A DNA stretch of 64,000 bases from Erinaceus europaeus (taxonomy: Eukaryota; Chordata; Mammalia; Eulipotyphla; Erinaceidae): assembly GCF_950295315.1 (NCBI RefSeq), contig NC_080175.1, positions 82,587,566-82,651,565 of the forward strand, written 5' to 3'. Of this stretch, positions 43,441-53,537 are shown in pieces. The position numbers and the translations under genes were made by a program. Under the pieces are notes generated by a model that saw only the letters and a list, made by a program, of their open reading frames with translations, made no database searches and was not told the DNA's origin. Numbering within the stretch: the stretch's first letter is position 1; the number at the start of each line of letters is the position of its first letter.

Positions 43441-44160
43441 AGAAAGTAAAAATAGACAAGTGAGACTGCATCAAACTGAAACACTTTTTCACAACAAAGA
43501 AATAATCAATGGGAACAAAAGGATATTTGTAGATGCAAGACTATACTGTCAGGTGCTTTTTCCAGCCACGACATCATCTCCCCAGACAGTAACTAGTATT
43601 CACCAGCATATCAGATTTCAGGCTCAGGGAAAAAAAAAAAAAAACTAGTATAGCCACAGGCCCTTTGGAATATAACTAAAGTATGCCTACTAGCTATCTT
43701 ACAAAATGGAGCCCCCCATCCCAACTCTTTATCTGCACTATTCCAGCCTTTAGATCCATGACTTCAACAATTTGTTTGGCTTTGTATGTTAACTCTCTTT
43801 TCAGCCACCAGGTTCCAGATGCTAGAAGGATGCCAACCAGACTTTCCTACCAATGTATCCTGGAGCTCCGCTTCCCCAGAGCCCTTCCCCACTAGAGAAA
43901 GAGAGAGACAGGCTGGGAGTATGGATCGGCCTGTCAACACCCATATTCAGCAGAGAAGCAATTACAGAAGCCAGACCTTCCACCTTCTGCATCCCACAAT
44001 AACCTTGGGTCCATACTCCCAGAGGGATAAATAATAAGAAAGCTATCAGGGAAGGGGATGGGATACAGAGTTCTTGTGGTTAGAATTGTGGGGAGTTGTA
44101 CCCCTCTTACCTTATGGTTTAGTCAATGTTTCCTTTTTATAAATAAGAAATTTAAAAAAA
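43440..44160 (+). mobile_element. Old L1: ORF2 scrap and 3'UTR
   Basis: 43455-43525 is decayed ORF2 (the [13 protein letters not shown] region). 43560-43640 and 43675-44160 are 3'UTR (TATGCCTACTAGCTATCT, AGCCACCAGGTTCCAGATG, GGGGAGTTGTACCCC) ending in ATAAATAAGAAATTTAAA. The intron-like block's acceptor side (TTTTCAGCCACCAG) is retained. Confidence 0.85.
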
Positions 44161-44309
44161 GACTATTCTGTGAAATCCTACCTGAGAAGGTATTAACATT
44201 CCAAGTATATCAAGAAGTCTTACTACTTCATAGCAGAAAAAATATAATAAGTAACCCAATTAATGAACATTCAGGGGCATGAGTTAACATTTCTCCACAG
44301 AAAACAATG

Positions 44310-44313
<4 letters not shown>

Positions 44314-44371
<58 letters not shown>
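44314..44371. repeat. (AT)n microsatellite
   Basis: About 57 bp of AT dinucleotides. Confidence 0.98.
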
Positions 44372-44373
<2 letters not shown>

Positions 44374-44383
44374 AAGACATTTA

Positions 44384-44580
44384 AGGGTCTGGGTAGTGGT
44401 GCACTTGGTTGGGCATACATGTTACAACACACAAGAATCTAGGTTAGAGCCCCTGTCTGAACTTTCAGAGGGGAAGCTTCACAAGTGCTGAAGCAGTGCT
44501 ACAGGTGTCTCTCTATATCTCTCCCTCACTATCACCCCCTTCTCTCTTGATTTCTCTCTCCAATAAATAAAGATTACAAA
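44384..44580 (+). mobile_element. Family B SINE
   Basis: GGGTCTGGGTAGTGGTGCAC, CATACATGTTACAACACAC, TAGGTTAGAGCCCCTG, GAAGCAGTGCTACAGGTGTC and a CCAATAAATAAAG tail. Confidence 0.88.
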
Positions 44581-44594
44581 GAGCCTGCTTGGCA

Positions 44595-45755
44595 AGAAAC
44601 AAATTAAAAATATATTTAATATTAGAGATGTAAATCAAAACCTTAATGAGATATTAGCACAATTATCATACAAAAGAAGAAGAGATAATGAGTGTTGGCT
44701 AATATGGGAAATGAAAACTTTTGTACACTTGGTAGAAATATGAAACTGCTTTGGGGAAAATAATGTGTCTGGGGACACATCATAATGTTATGCAAAGAGA
44801 ATCTCATGCCTCGGGCTCTAAAGTCCCAGGTTAAATCCCCAGAACCACCATTAGCAAGAGTTGAGCAATATTCCATGTTCATGGGTTGGAATAAGATTTA
44901 ACATCATCAAAATGAATATACTACCCATTGCCATCTACAAATTTAATGCTATACCCATCAGGATCCCATGCACATTCTTAGAAGAATAGGACAAATGCTA
45001 CAAATGTTTATCTGGAACCAGAAAAGACCTAGAATTGCCAAAACAATCTTGAGAAGAAAGAATACAACCAGAGGCATAACACTCCCAGATCTCAAATTGT
45101 ATTATAGGGCCATTGTCATCAAAACTGCTTGGTACCGGAACATCAGTACACATCTGACCAGTGGAGTAGAATTGAGAGCCCAGAAGTGAACACCTACACC
45201 TATTAACTCCCACACCTATGAACATCTAATCTTTGACAAAGGTGCCTAGACTATTAAATGGAGAAAGCAGAGTCTCTTCAACAAATGGTGTTGGAAAAAT
45301 GGGTTGAAACATGCATAAGAATGAAACTGAACACAATATTTCACCAAATACAAAAGTAAATTCCAAGTGGATCAAGTACTTGGATGTTAGACCACAAACT
45401 ATCAACCTGACTTCTCTGGGCAGAGGACCTCACCAGTGTACCCTGGACCACTACCTCTCCAGAGCCCTACTCCACTAGGGAAAGATAGAAACAAGCTAGG
45501 AGTATGGATTGACCATGTTCAGCAGGGAAGCAATTATAGAAGCCAGACTTTTCACCTTCTGCACCCCATAATGATCCTGGGTCCATACTCCCAGAGGGAT
45601 AAAGAATAGGAAGACTTTCAAGTAAGGGAATGAGATACAGAACTTTGGTGGTGGAAACTATGTGGAATTGCATCCCTCTTATCATATGCTCTTGTCAACA
45701 TTTTTTATTTTATAAATAAATTCATAACAATAAAAATAAATAAATACTATGCTAT
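44595..45755 (+). mobile_element. Old L1, internally deleted, split by a family C SINE
   Basis: 44625-44765 is ORF2 C-terminal (GAGATGTAAATCAAAACC). 44870-45395 is an upstream part of ORF2 ([39 protein letters not shown]), followed abruptly by 3'UTR (45400-45745, ending TTTTATAAATAAATTCA). The ORF2 blocks are out of order relative to a full L1, so two copies or a rearrangement are involved. Confidence 0.8.
44768..44870 (+). mobile_element. Family C SINE (sense)
   Basis: TATGCAAAGAGAATCTCATG, CTCTAAAGTCCCAGG, TTAAATCCCCAGAACCACC and AGAGTTGAGCAAT: the sense-strand version of family C. Confidence 0.75.
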
Positions 45756-45764
45756 ACATTAGAA

Positions 45765-45967
45765 CACTCAAAAAGTTCAGAATAATGGCATTGAAATATA
45801 TTAACCTCTAATATCAATAAGTATCTGTGGTCTAAAGGCATCGATTAAAAGCACAAGAGGAAGGTGGATCAGAAAACACAAACCAATCATATGCTGTCTG
45901 TAGGCATCCACCTAACTCAACAAGAAAAAAACAGATAAAGTGAAAATTTGGAAAGCTAATGGATCAC

Positions 45968-46018
<51 letters not shown>

Positions 46019-46225
46019 CGTAGAAATAACATTTATCATATCTGACACAACAGATTTTTAAATAAAGTACAAGATAGGAATGGAAATTACATAATACTCA
46101 GAGGATCAGTCAACCAAATGAACTTAATGATTATTAACATTTATGCACATAGAAAAAAAGAAAAAATGCATATAGAGAGGGGCCATCTAAACGCATTAAA
46201 CCTACAGAAAGAGCTACAAGTATAT
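45765..46225 (+). mobile_element. Old L1 ORF2 5' part (endonuclease region)
   Basis: AATGGCATTGAAATATATT matches the ORF2 start (12711). CATATGCTGTCTGTAGGC, GAATGGAAATTACATAATAC and TATTAACATTTATGCACAT follow the endonuclease region. Many stops, plus an internal (AC)n. Confidence 0.85.
45965..46016. repeat. (AC)n microsatellite inside an old L1
   Basis: About 50 bp. Confidence 0.96.
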
Positions 46226-47925
46226 ATATGAGTAGTCACGAAACAGCGTCAAAAAAAAGAAAGAATAGTTATCTCATTGATTATGTTATGCCTTCATTGA
46301 TTAAAGTCCTTTATGTCTTAGAAATGCATTCATCCCATATGGTTATCTGAGTATAGGATAGAGGATGAAACCGGTAATCACTTCAGATGAAAAGACTAGC
46401 TGGACAATTCTGCTCTTGGAGCTTCAAGAACTACTGACGTATATCCTTATTCAGATTCTGACCTGGTGCACTACCACAGACTTGATTTCATTATTAGGAC
46501 AAGGTTTTATTCTCCACTCTTCTTTAAGATTCAGTAGATTCAAACTTTTAATTTTCTTGCTTTCCCGACAAAGTCTATTGTATAAGTCTTTCTGGCACTT
46601 TATCCCAATTAACGTCATCTCCTGAACTATAACTCTTGCTTTAGTCTCAACTAATTCATGCTGAAGCTGCCATTTGTGAAAATGACAGAGAATTTGTCTT
46701 TAAGGACCATTTCTAGAAGCACTGACACTAGCTTCCAGGAACTAAGATAGTGACAAGAACACAGTTAATAAGAAACTAGAAACAAAAGTTCAGAGTAATA
46801 TCAACTTACAAGTCTCATTTGCTGAATACTTTGCTTTGTACCTATGGATCTCATAGCTATGAAGGCTAAATAATGGAGAGGCAGGCTTCTTCCGGAGACC
46901 TGACAAAACTGCAGTGTTATACATAAATCTGACATATGTGTCATCCTGCTAGATCAAACTGACAAAAGATGTGAGGGCATCTAGGAACCTGGGAAGAAAA
47001 CAGGCAGAGTTGTGCTTCTTTCTGCTTAACTCATGTGGAGGCAGAGAGCAAATTGTGCACGTTTGAATCAAGTCTGATGTTAAAAAAAAATAGCTGTTTA
47101 TATTTCTTACATCTTACTTGTATGTCAAAATTCTTTCATTACAGTTCCAGTCACAGGAAAATTGAATTATCTTGCAAAATTTTAGACATTCTAAATATTC
47201 ACAAAGGACAATTTATTAGTACTGTTTTTTTTAAATAATCTGTAAACATAATTCAGTTTGTCTCTCACCCATTCACATAATTCAAAGGATGATATATCAA
47301 ATTAATATACTATACAATGTCATTGGTAAATGTGATTGACTCAATGATTTTTAAATATTCTAACATTCTTTTAGACATACTACATTGACTCTATAAACAT
47401 TCCTGTTAAACTTGATGTGTCACTAAGACTGCATAAGTTGATTTTAACTTTTGAGCATCCTCTTTTCCAACAAAGATGTTAGGAAAAAAAGAAAAAAACC
47501 AAGTATTTAATGTAAATTGCAATAATTAGCAACTTCATGCTATTATAAAATGCTTTCTGCTCCTGACCTCATGTGTTACTTAGTGATATCTCGAGTCTTG
47601 ACATATTTTATGTGGGTGGAAAATTACTTCTGACTAATTTAGTTTAATTTAATTCCAGACAATTTTAAGTGATGTTTTTGAGCATTATACTATTAAAATT
47701 ATTTGTCATAAAATATATACTTTAAAGTAAAAGGGTGGTGCAGTCTTCAGTGACTCAGTAAATGCAACAAGAATGTAGAAGGACATAAAAAGGACACCAT
47801 AAAGTATTTAATCAAATATTATCTACTTACACCTATGTGCCCTCTTCACCTACTTCCTATTTTACCTTCCTCAGTCACTCTAAGTCAAAACTTGTCAGAT
47901 AAAGTAAGGACTACAAAAGCTGGAT
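46226..47925. other. Repeat-poor non-coding DNA
   Basis: About 1.7 kb without a clear retroposon or coding signature; short open frames only. Confidence 0.4.
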
Positions 47926-47929
47926 TAGG

Positions 47930-49370
47930 GTAAGAGACCAACAATACACTTTAATGATGGTCCTTTTGGTAACCACCAGGCCATCCCACAGTCTGGGGCC
48001 TTGTCAGGGAATCCTGGGATTCCCACACAGATATGATGTGTCTAGACCTCTAATAGATCCCTCTCCATAATCACTGCTCATTTCCATCAGGAACATCATA
48101 AGCCCTCTTATGGGCCTTTAAAGGACCTTGCTCTCAATGTAGAACAACAATCGTAGAAATTGCACCACTCTCCAAAGGGAGGTTAGGTCAACATACTCTG
48201 CTACTCAAGGTAGACTGGTTCTGAAATGAGTGAAGCCTAGAATGATCCCAGCTGTGACTATGGAATGCAAGCTCAGACCAACAGGACTGCAGAGGTTACA
48301 AAGACTCCTGTGCTAAATATGAAAAGACATAGGCCCTAGGTCAGATTGTTGAATTTACAATTAATGATATTTATATAATTTTCCCATATTTGGGAGCTAC
48401 TTTCTTCCCCGATCCAGCTTTTAGTCCCATTCCTAACACTGATATCATCTTACCAGACAATACTTTTATCCCACCTGTATGTTAGCTGTGGAGCACAAAG
48501 TTAGTTGTCATGGGCCCCTTTGAATATAACTAAAATATACTTCCTAGCTTCTTCCAGTGTGAAGGCCTGAAATTTCATATGCTATATTCTTACCTTTGGA
48601 TCCTAATTATTAAGCAATCTTTTCTGCTTTGTATCTTAATACTTTTTAACTACTAAATTCCAGATGCTACTATGATACCAGCTTGACTTCCCTGGGCAGA
48701 TGACCTCACCAATGTGTCCTGGACCCCATCTCTCTGGAGCTCTGACCCACTAAGGGAAAGAAAGAAACAGGCTGGGAATATGGATCTATATGCTAATGTC
48801 CATGTCCAGTGGAGGAGCAATTACAGATGCTAGGCCTTCTGTACCCCATAATGATCCTAGGTTTATTTTCTAGAGGGATAAAGAATACTAAAGTTTCCAG
48901 TGGAGGGGATGGGATATGGAACTCTGGTGGTGGAAATTGTGTGGAATTGTGCCACTGTTTTTTGCTAACATATTTTTAAAATTTTTATTAGTGATTTAAT
49001 ACTGATTTACAAAATTACATGTAAACGGGGGTATAATTCCATACCGGTCCCACCCTTAGAGTTCTGAATCCCCATTCCTTCCATTTCAAGCCACTGCAGT
49101 TCTCCCAAGGTTGTACACATGGGTTAACTGCCATCTTTACAACTATCTGTCTACATTTGTAAATAATTGCCCCTTTTTCTTCCAGGTCCAGTCCTCTCTT
49201 CCCCTCCAAGCCACTCATGAGCCAATTACTACATCCAAATGTCCCTCCCTTTTCCTCCTCTCTCTCTCCAGGTCTGAGGGAGCTGGAGTTCAGAGCCCTC
49301 TTCTCCTCTTTCTCCTATCACTTCTCCCTCTTATCTTACAATCTTGTCAATCATTATTAAATCAATTAAA
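47930..49370 (+). mobile_element. Old L1 3'UTR, with an antisense L1 fragment nested near its end
   Basis: 47930-48960 contains CAACCACCAGGCCATCC-like sequence, TACCAGACAATACTTTTATC, CTTGACTTCCCTGGGCAG and GGAAATTGTGTGGAATTGTG. This is an older relative of the 10.4-kb L1 3'UTR. Its end, TCTTACAATCTTGTCAATC, resumes at about 49331 after an intervening block. Confidence 0.75.
48975..49330 (-). mobile_element. Nested L1 3'UTR fragment of another lineage
   Basis: TTTTTATTAGTGATTTAATACTGATTTACAAAATTAC (split here by reading frame, 48980-49018), GTATAATTCCATACCGGTC and AAGCCACTCATGAGCC form a block that interrupts the surrounding L1. I take it as an antisense L1 3' end because of its T-rich start; family uncertain. 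Confidence 0.45.
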
Positions 49371-49374
49371 AATC

Positions 49375-49936
49375 ACTTGGACACTTTGAAATAATAATTT
49401 AAGAAATACTATGTAAGGCTATCAAGCCAATGTGATATTCTTATGTGTTAAACAAAAAGTATTTTTCTAGTAAGCTTTTATATGAACTCATTTATAACAT
49501 GCTAATTTATTGTATTCTAAGTGAGAAAATGCTAACTCTGGGTTATATAGTATAGGGTCTCAAAATATTTTTGTAATATTTCAGATTTGACATAGGCACT
49601 TTATTTTGAGTGCTCTCTCTTATGTATACTAATATGATTTATATCTTATGACTTAAGCTATCTGTACTTTAATCATGTCAAAATAACTATGATTAACAGA
49701 TTATCACAGAGAGTAACTTCCAAAATGACCTTTACTGATATTAAGTAACAGTTATATTAACTGGTGGTTTTTAATTTGTCTTATACTTGAAATCTATTAC
49801 AGGAGTTATAAGTAGATTGGTTAGCATAAACATATATCTAGATGAAAAAAATCGAAGTACATGAAATGCATTTGAACAGAACTATACATGAATATATAGT
49901 TTACCAGCATATTATAAAAGTATAAAATGTGTTCTT
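49375..49936. other. AT-rich non-coding DNA
   Basis: Nothing recognised. Confidence 0.4.
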
Positions 49937-49955
49937 TCAAAGAATATCAGTTTAT

Positions 49956-50145
49956 GGATGTGAGGGCAATCTGGCTGCGACATCTGTCACCCCATTGATG
50001 GCCAGGGTTGATTCTGCTGATCTGGCTGGCTAGGCAGGTATCCCCTTCCTCCCTCACTGCTCCATGTGTGTCCCTCCTGAAGCTGAGCATGTTCAGAGGG
50101 CATATGAGTAGCTGCACTCCCCTGCTAGAACCTCCAAACAAGCTC
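49956..50145 (+). pseudogene. RN7SK: 7SK RNA retropseudogene, truncated, tailless
   Basis: Starts at the true 5' end of 7SK (GGATGTGAGGGCAATCTGGC) and follows it closely: GACATCTGTCACCCCATTG, TGATCTGGCTGGCTAGGC, CTTCCTCCCTCACTGCTCC. After GAAGCTG roughly 50 nt of 7SK are missing. It resumes at GAGTAGCTGCACTCCCC and ends at CCTCCAAACAAGCTC, about two thirds along the RNA. 7SK normally holds P-TEFb inactive through HEXIM. Here flanking duplications of 19-20 bp (TCAAAGAATATCAGTTTAT, 49937-49955 and 50146-50164), no upstream pol III promoter and a missing 3' third show a dead copy. No A-tail separates the end from the duplication. Confidence 0.88.
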
Positions 50146-50169
50146 TCAAAGAATATCAGTTTATGAAGC

Positions 50170-51080
50170 AAATTTTAGTTCACTTTATTAGTTCTAATGC
50201 AGTGGTTCACAGGCAGCAATGGCATCCCTATTCTTCCCCTTTCCTATTAACTAATCTAGTAAATTTTGATCTCTAATTATTCAGATTCTACCATTTTAAA
50301 ACTGTTTCTATACCGAAGTTTGGCATTAAAATGTGGAAAATCGATGAACTTAATCAACTCATCAAATCTTCAAGAGCTCATTATAAGGTTTTTACCTGAT
50401 ATAAAGTAAATCTGGCATGCCACAATGAAATTAAATATAAGCAGACAGGATCCAGATGTTCAGTCATCAAGATGAAATATGTTTGATCTGAAGGAAAGAT
50501 ATGTGATTTATATGTTTTGACTCATAAAATTTTTAAATGTTTGGAATTAGATTGAGAGAGGCAGGAAAATCATCAATATGAATGCTACACACTATTTTTT
50601 CTCAGTCAATACCTGGAGCATTCTGTGGGTAGTACAGCAATCAAGTGAACCAATGGAACTATCATTAGTGGCTTTACACTCATGCCCTACTAATGAAAAT
50701 TGACAAAAAGACAGATATTATGCAAAGGGGGCATAAAGGTTTGAAGTCTAAATTGAACAAATTAGCAGAGAAAGTTAATAATCTGGAAATACCAATCGAT
50801 GGCCCAAAGGAATAAACTGCAGGCATTGACTGAGTCATTACATGAGCTCAAAGGAAATGATACACTCTAAAACTTGTGCAGTGCTTGGATAGGAAGAGAG
50901 TTTTGTAATTTTAACTAGAAGCCAGTGAGAATGCTACATGCTCTGTAAACACCAAATTTACTTGAGGGGATAAAGAAATCAACCAGGTATCCTATTTGAA
51001 AAATAATAATTCCAAAGTCTAAATTGAATGCAAGATGAAGTTAGCTACTTTTAAAGAAGAATAACACAAGTTATTTACAA
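50170..51080. other. Non-coding DNA, no recognised feature
   Basis: About 900 bp with no repeat signature I recognise and no credible frame. Confidence 0.4.
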
Positions 51081-51082
51081 CC

Positions 51083-51085
51083 TGT

Positions 51086-51129
<44 letters not shown>

Positions 51130-51155
51130 GAGAGACAGAGACAGAGAGAAAGAGA
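51083..51155. repeat. (TG)n then (GA)n microsatellite
   Basis: (TG)n to about 51124, then GAAAGAGAGAGACAGAGAC. Confidence 0.96.
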
Positions 51156-51411
51156 TAGAATGTGTATTATTCAGGCTAATCAATATTTTAGTTAGTTGAC
51201 ATTGGTCAAATAAATTAGTGTTCACTAGTTTACTTAACAGAAACAGTTGTTTAAATTATTTTGCCTTTCCTATATGAATTTCACAGTACAACTTCATGAG
51301 AAAGAATGAATGAAAGAACAAATGGACAAACAAAATATAAATGTTTCCTTATAAACAGACTCATTTAAATAGATACTGGACAAGGTAACATGCAAACGAA
51401 ATACTATGTTA

Positions 51412-51910
51412 GGGGAGGACTGTGGCACGCCCTCTCAAGCATAAACATCGCTATGCGCAAAGACCTGGGTTCATGCCCTCGGTCTCCACCTACAAAAGGG
51501 AAGCTTCACATGTGGTAAGCAGTGTTGTAGGTGTCTCTCTTTCCATTTCTATTTCCCCTTTCTCTCTCAGTTTCCCTCTGTTCTATAAAACGAGTAAATA
51601 AACAAACCTTAAGATGTTTAAAAAGGGAGTTGAGCAGAAGCGCAAAGCCCAAGGACCAGCATAAGGATCCCGGTTTGAGCCCCCAGCTCCCCACCTGCAA
51701 GGAAGCCACTTCACAGGCAGTGAAGCAGGTCTGCAGGTGTCTGTCTTTCTCTCCCCCTCGCCTCCCCCTCCTCTCTCCATTTCTCTCTGTCCTATCCAAC
51801 AATGACTACATCAATAACAACAGTAATAACTACAACAATAAACAACAAGGGCAACAAAAGGGCAAAAATATCTCCCCCCTTGATATCTGGCTGTCTCTAA
51901 TAAAAATCAT
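51412..51910 (+). mobile_element. Family B SINE with a family A SINE in its tail
   Basis: 51412-51612 is family B (GGGTTCATGCCCTCGG, AGCAGTGTTGTAGGTGTC). 51625-51869 is family A with a short internal deletion (GGGAGTTGAGCAGAAGC, CGGTTTGAGCCCCCAG, CTATCCAACAATGAC, AAGGGCAACAAAAGGG). 51870-51910 (TTGATATCTGGCTGTCTC, TAATAAAAATC) again looks like a family B end. Confidence 0.82.
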
Positions 51911-52141
51911 TTTTAAAAGGAAATTTAATTAGTTAATTAGAAAAAGAAATATCATGTTTATTTTTGGAAGCTAATGGCATATTAGTGAGAAAGTCGCTGC
52001 CAGTATTGAGATAAAGTATTTGTATTATGTTTATATACAACTGGAGCTGCTTACTTAAGCTGTACCATAAATCCATTATGCAAATGTGGACAAACTTTGA
52101 TTTATTAAGTCACTTTTATTTATTTGGGGCAAATATTTGAT

Positions 52142-52485
52142 TTTTTTTCTTCTTTTTTTTTTTTTGCCTCCAGGGTTACTGCTGGGGTTTGGTGCTTGCA
52201 TTACGAATCCACTGCCCCTGGAGGCTATTTTTTATTTTTTTGCCTTTTGTTGCCCTTGTTGATCATCTTTGTTGTTATTATTGTCATTGTTGGATAGGAG
52301 AGAAAATTTGAGAGAGGGGGGAAGACAGAGAGGGGGAGAGAAAGACAGACACCTGCAGACCTGCTTCACTGCCTGTGAAGCGACTCCCCTGCAGGTGGGG
52401 AGTGTGGTGCTGGAACCGAGATCCTTACGTCTGTCCATGCACTTTGCGCCATGTGTACTTAATCTGCTGTACTACCGCCTCCTAG
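52142..52485 (-). mobile_element. Family A-long SINE
   Basis: TTTTGCCTCCAGGGTTACTG, CATTACGAATCCACTGCCCC, TTTTGTTGCCCTTGTTG, ACACCTGCAGACCTGCTTCA, GGTGCTGGAACCGAGATCC and ACTACCGCCTCC. Imperfect GCAAATATTTG / GCAAATGTTTC flanks. Confidence 0.9.
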
Positions 52486-52574
52486 CAAATGTTTCTTATA
52501 TCGACTTGCCACTAGAGAGTACTTTAGTTTTCTTGTAATTTAAATATGTGGCATGATGTGGTTTATTTTTTCTT

Positions 52575-53335
52575 TCAATTTTATTGTAGGGTTAATGGTT
52601 TACAGTAAGCACAGGCACAGCCTCTTATTCCCCCGACTGGTGCATAGAAGGCATACTAGGACCCCAATGTCCCTTCACCCTGTCCCCCCCCTTTTTAAAA
52701 CATTTTTTATTAACTTTATCCATTTATTAGATAGAGATAACCAGAAATCAAGAGGGAAGGGATGGTAGAGAAGGAGAGGGAGAGAGAAAGAGAGACAGGC
52801 AGCACTGGTTCACCATTCAAAAAGCTTTCCCCCTGCAGTTGGGGACCAGAGGCTTGAACCCCAGTACTTGAGTAGTGTAACATGTGCGCTCAGTCTGGTG
52901 TGCCACTTACCCAGCCCCCACTCTGTTCCTTTCCCTCATTTCCCAGAGTCCTTTGCTTTGGTGCACTATACTTAGTTCGAGTTTAACCTTATGTTTCCCC
53001 TTAATCTTACTTAAGTTCCACCTATAAGGAGATCATTCCATATTGCTTTTGTTCCCTTAACTTGTCTCAGTCAATATGATGCATTTGAGTTCTGACTAAG
53101 GTATTTTAAATGAGATCACCTCATCATTTTTATAGCTTAACAGTACTCCATTGTGTATATGTACCATAACTTCCTTAATCACCTGCCCTTGAGCAACTGG
53201 ATTGCTTCAGTGTGGGGCTATTAGAACTCTAGAAATAGACCCAACTTATAACTCAGCAATCCCTCTCTTAGGGATTTACCCAGGGAAAACACAAGCACCT
53301 ATGCCCACCAATGTTCACAGAATATAATTTGTAAT
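52575..53335 (-). mobile_element. 5'-inverted L1 of the second lineage, with nested SINE
   Basis: 52575-52690 and 52919-53225 are antisense L1: tail-side TTTATTGTAGGGTTAATGG, 3'UTR GAGTCCTTTGCTTTGGTGC, then ORF2 end CAGTACTCCATTGTGTATAT. From about 53226 the same element continues in sense (CTCAGCAATCCCTCTCTTAG, GCCCACCAATGTTCAC). The orientation switch fits a twin-primed insertion. Confidence 0.72.
52697..52916 (-). mobile_element. Family B SINE nested in the L1
   Basis: AGATAGAGATAACCAGAAATC, CAGGCAGCACTGGTTCACC, AAAGCTTTCCCCCTGCAG, GAGGCTTGAACCCCAG, TAACATGTGCGCTCAG and GTGCCACTTACCCAGCC. C-runs flank it. Confidence 0.9.
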
Positions 53336-53537
53336 AGTCAATCTTGTTATTATTTACTTTCAATTAAACTTTCATCTAAAACATTATCATTGAGAAAATG
53401 TTTATTATTAGCTGTTGTGACAGAAAAAAAATTTCATTATCTCTTAAGAACAGTGCCAGACTACCTAACCCATCATCAAACTATCTTTTTCAGCAAAAGA
53501 CATGGGAGGCATAATTTCCTTTCAACCCCTTCTTCTT

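Noticed and set aside
46365..46625. An 86-codon open frame in repeat-poor DNA
   Set aside because: No recognisable domain, start context, splice pattern or composition bias; such lengths are expected by chance.
49956..50145. A functional 7SK RNA gene
   Set aside because: The 3' third and about 50 internal nt are missing, flanking duplications show retroposition, and no PSE/TATA promoter is visible upstream.
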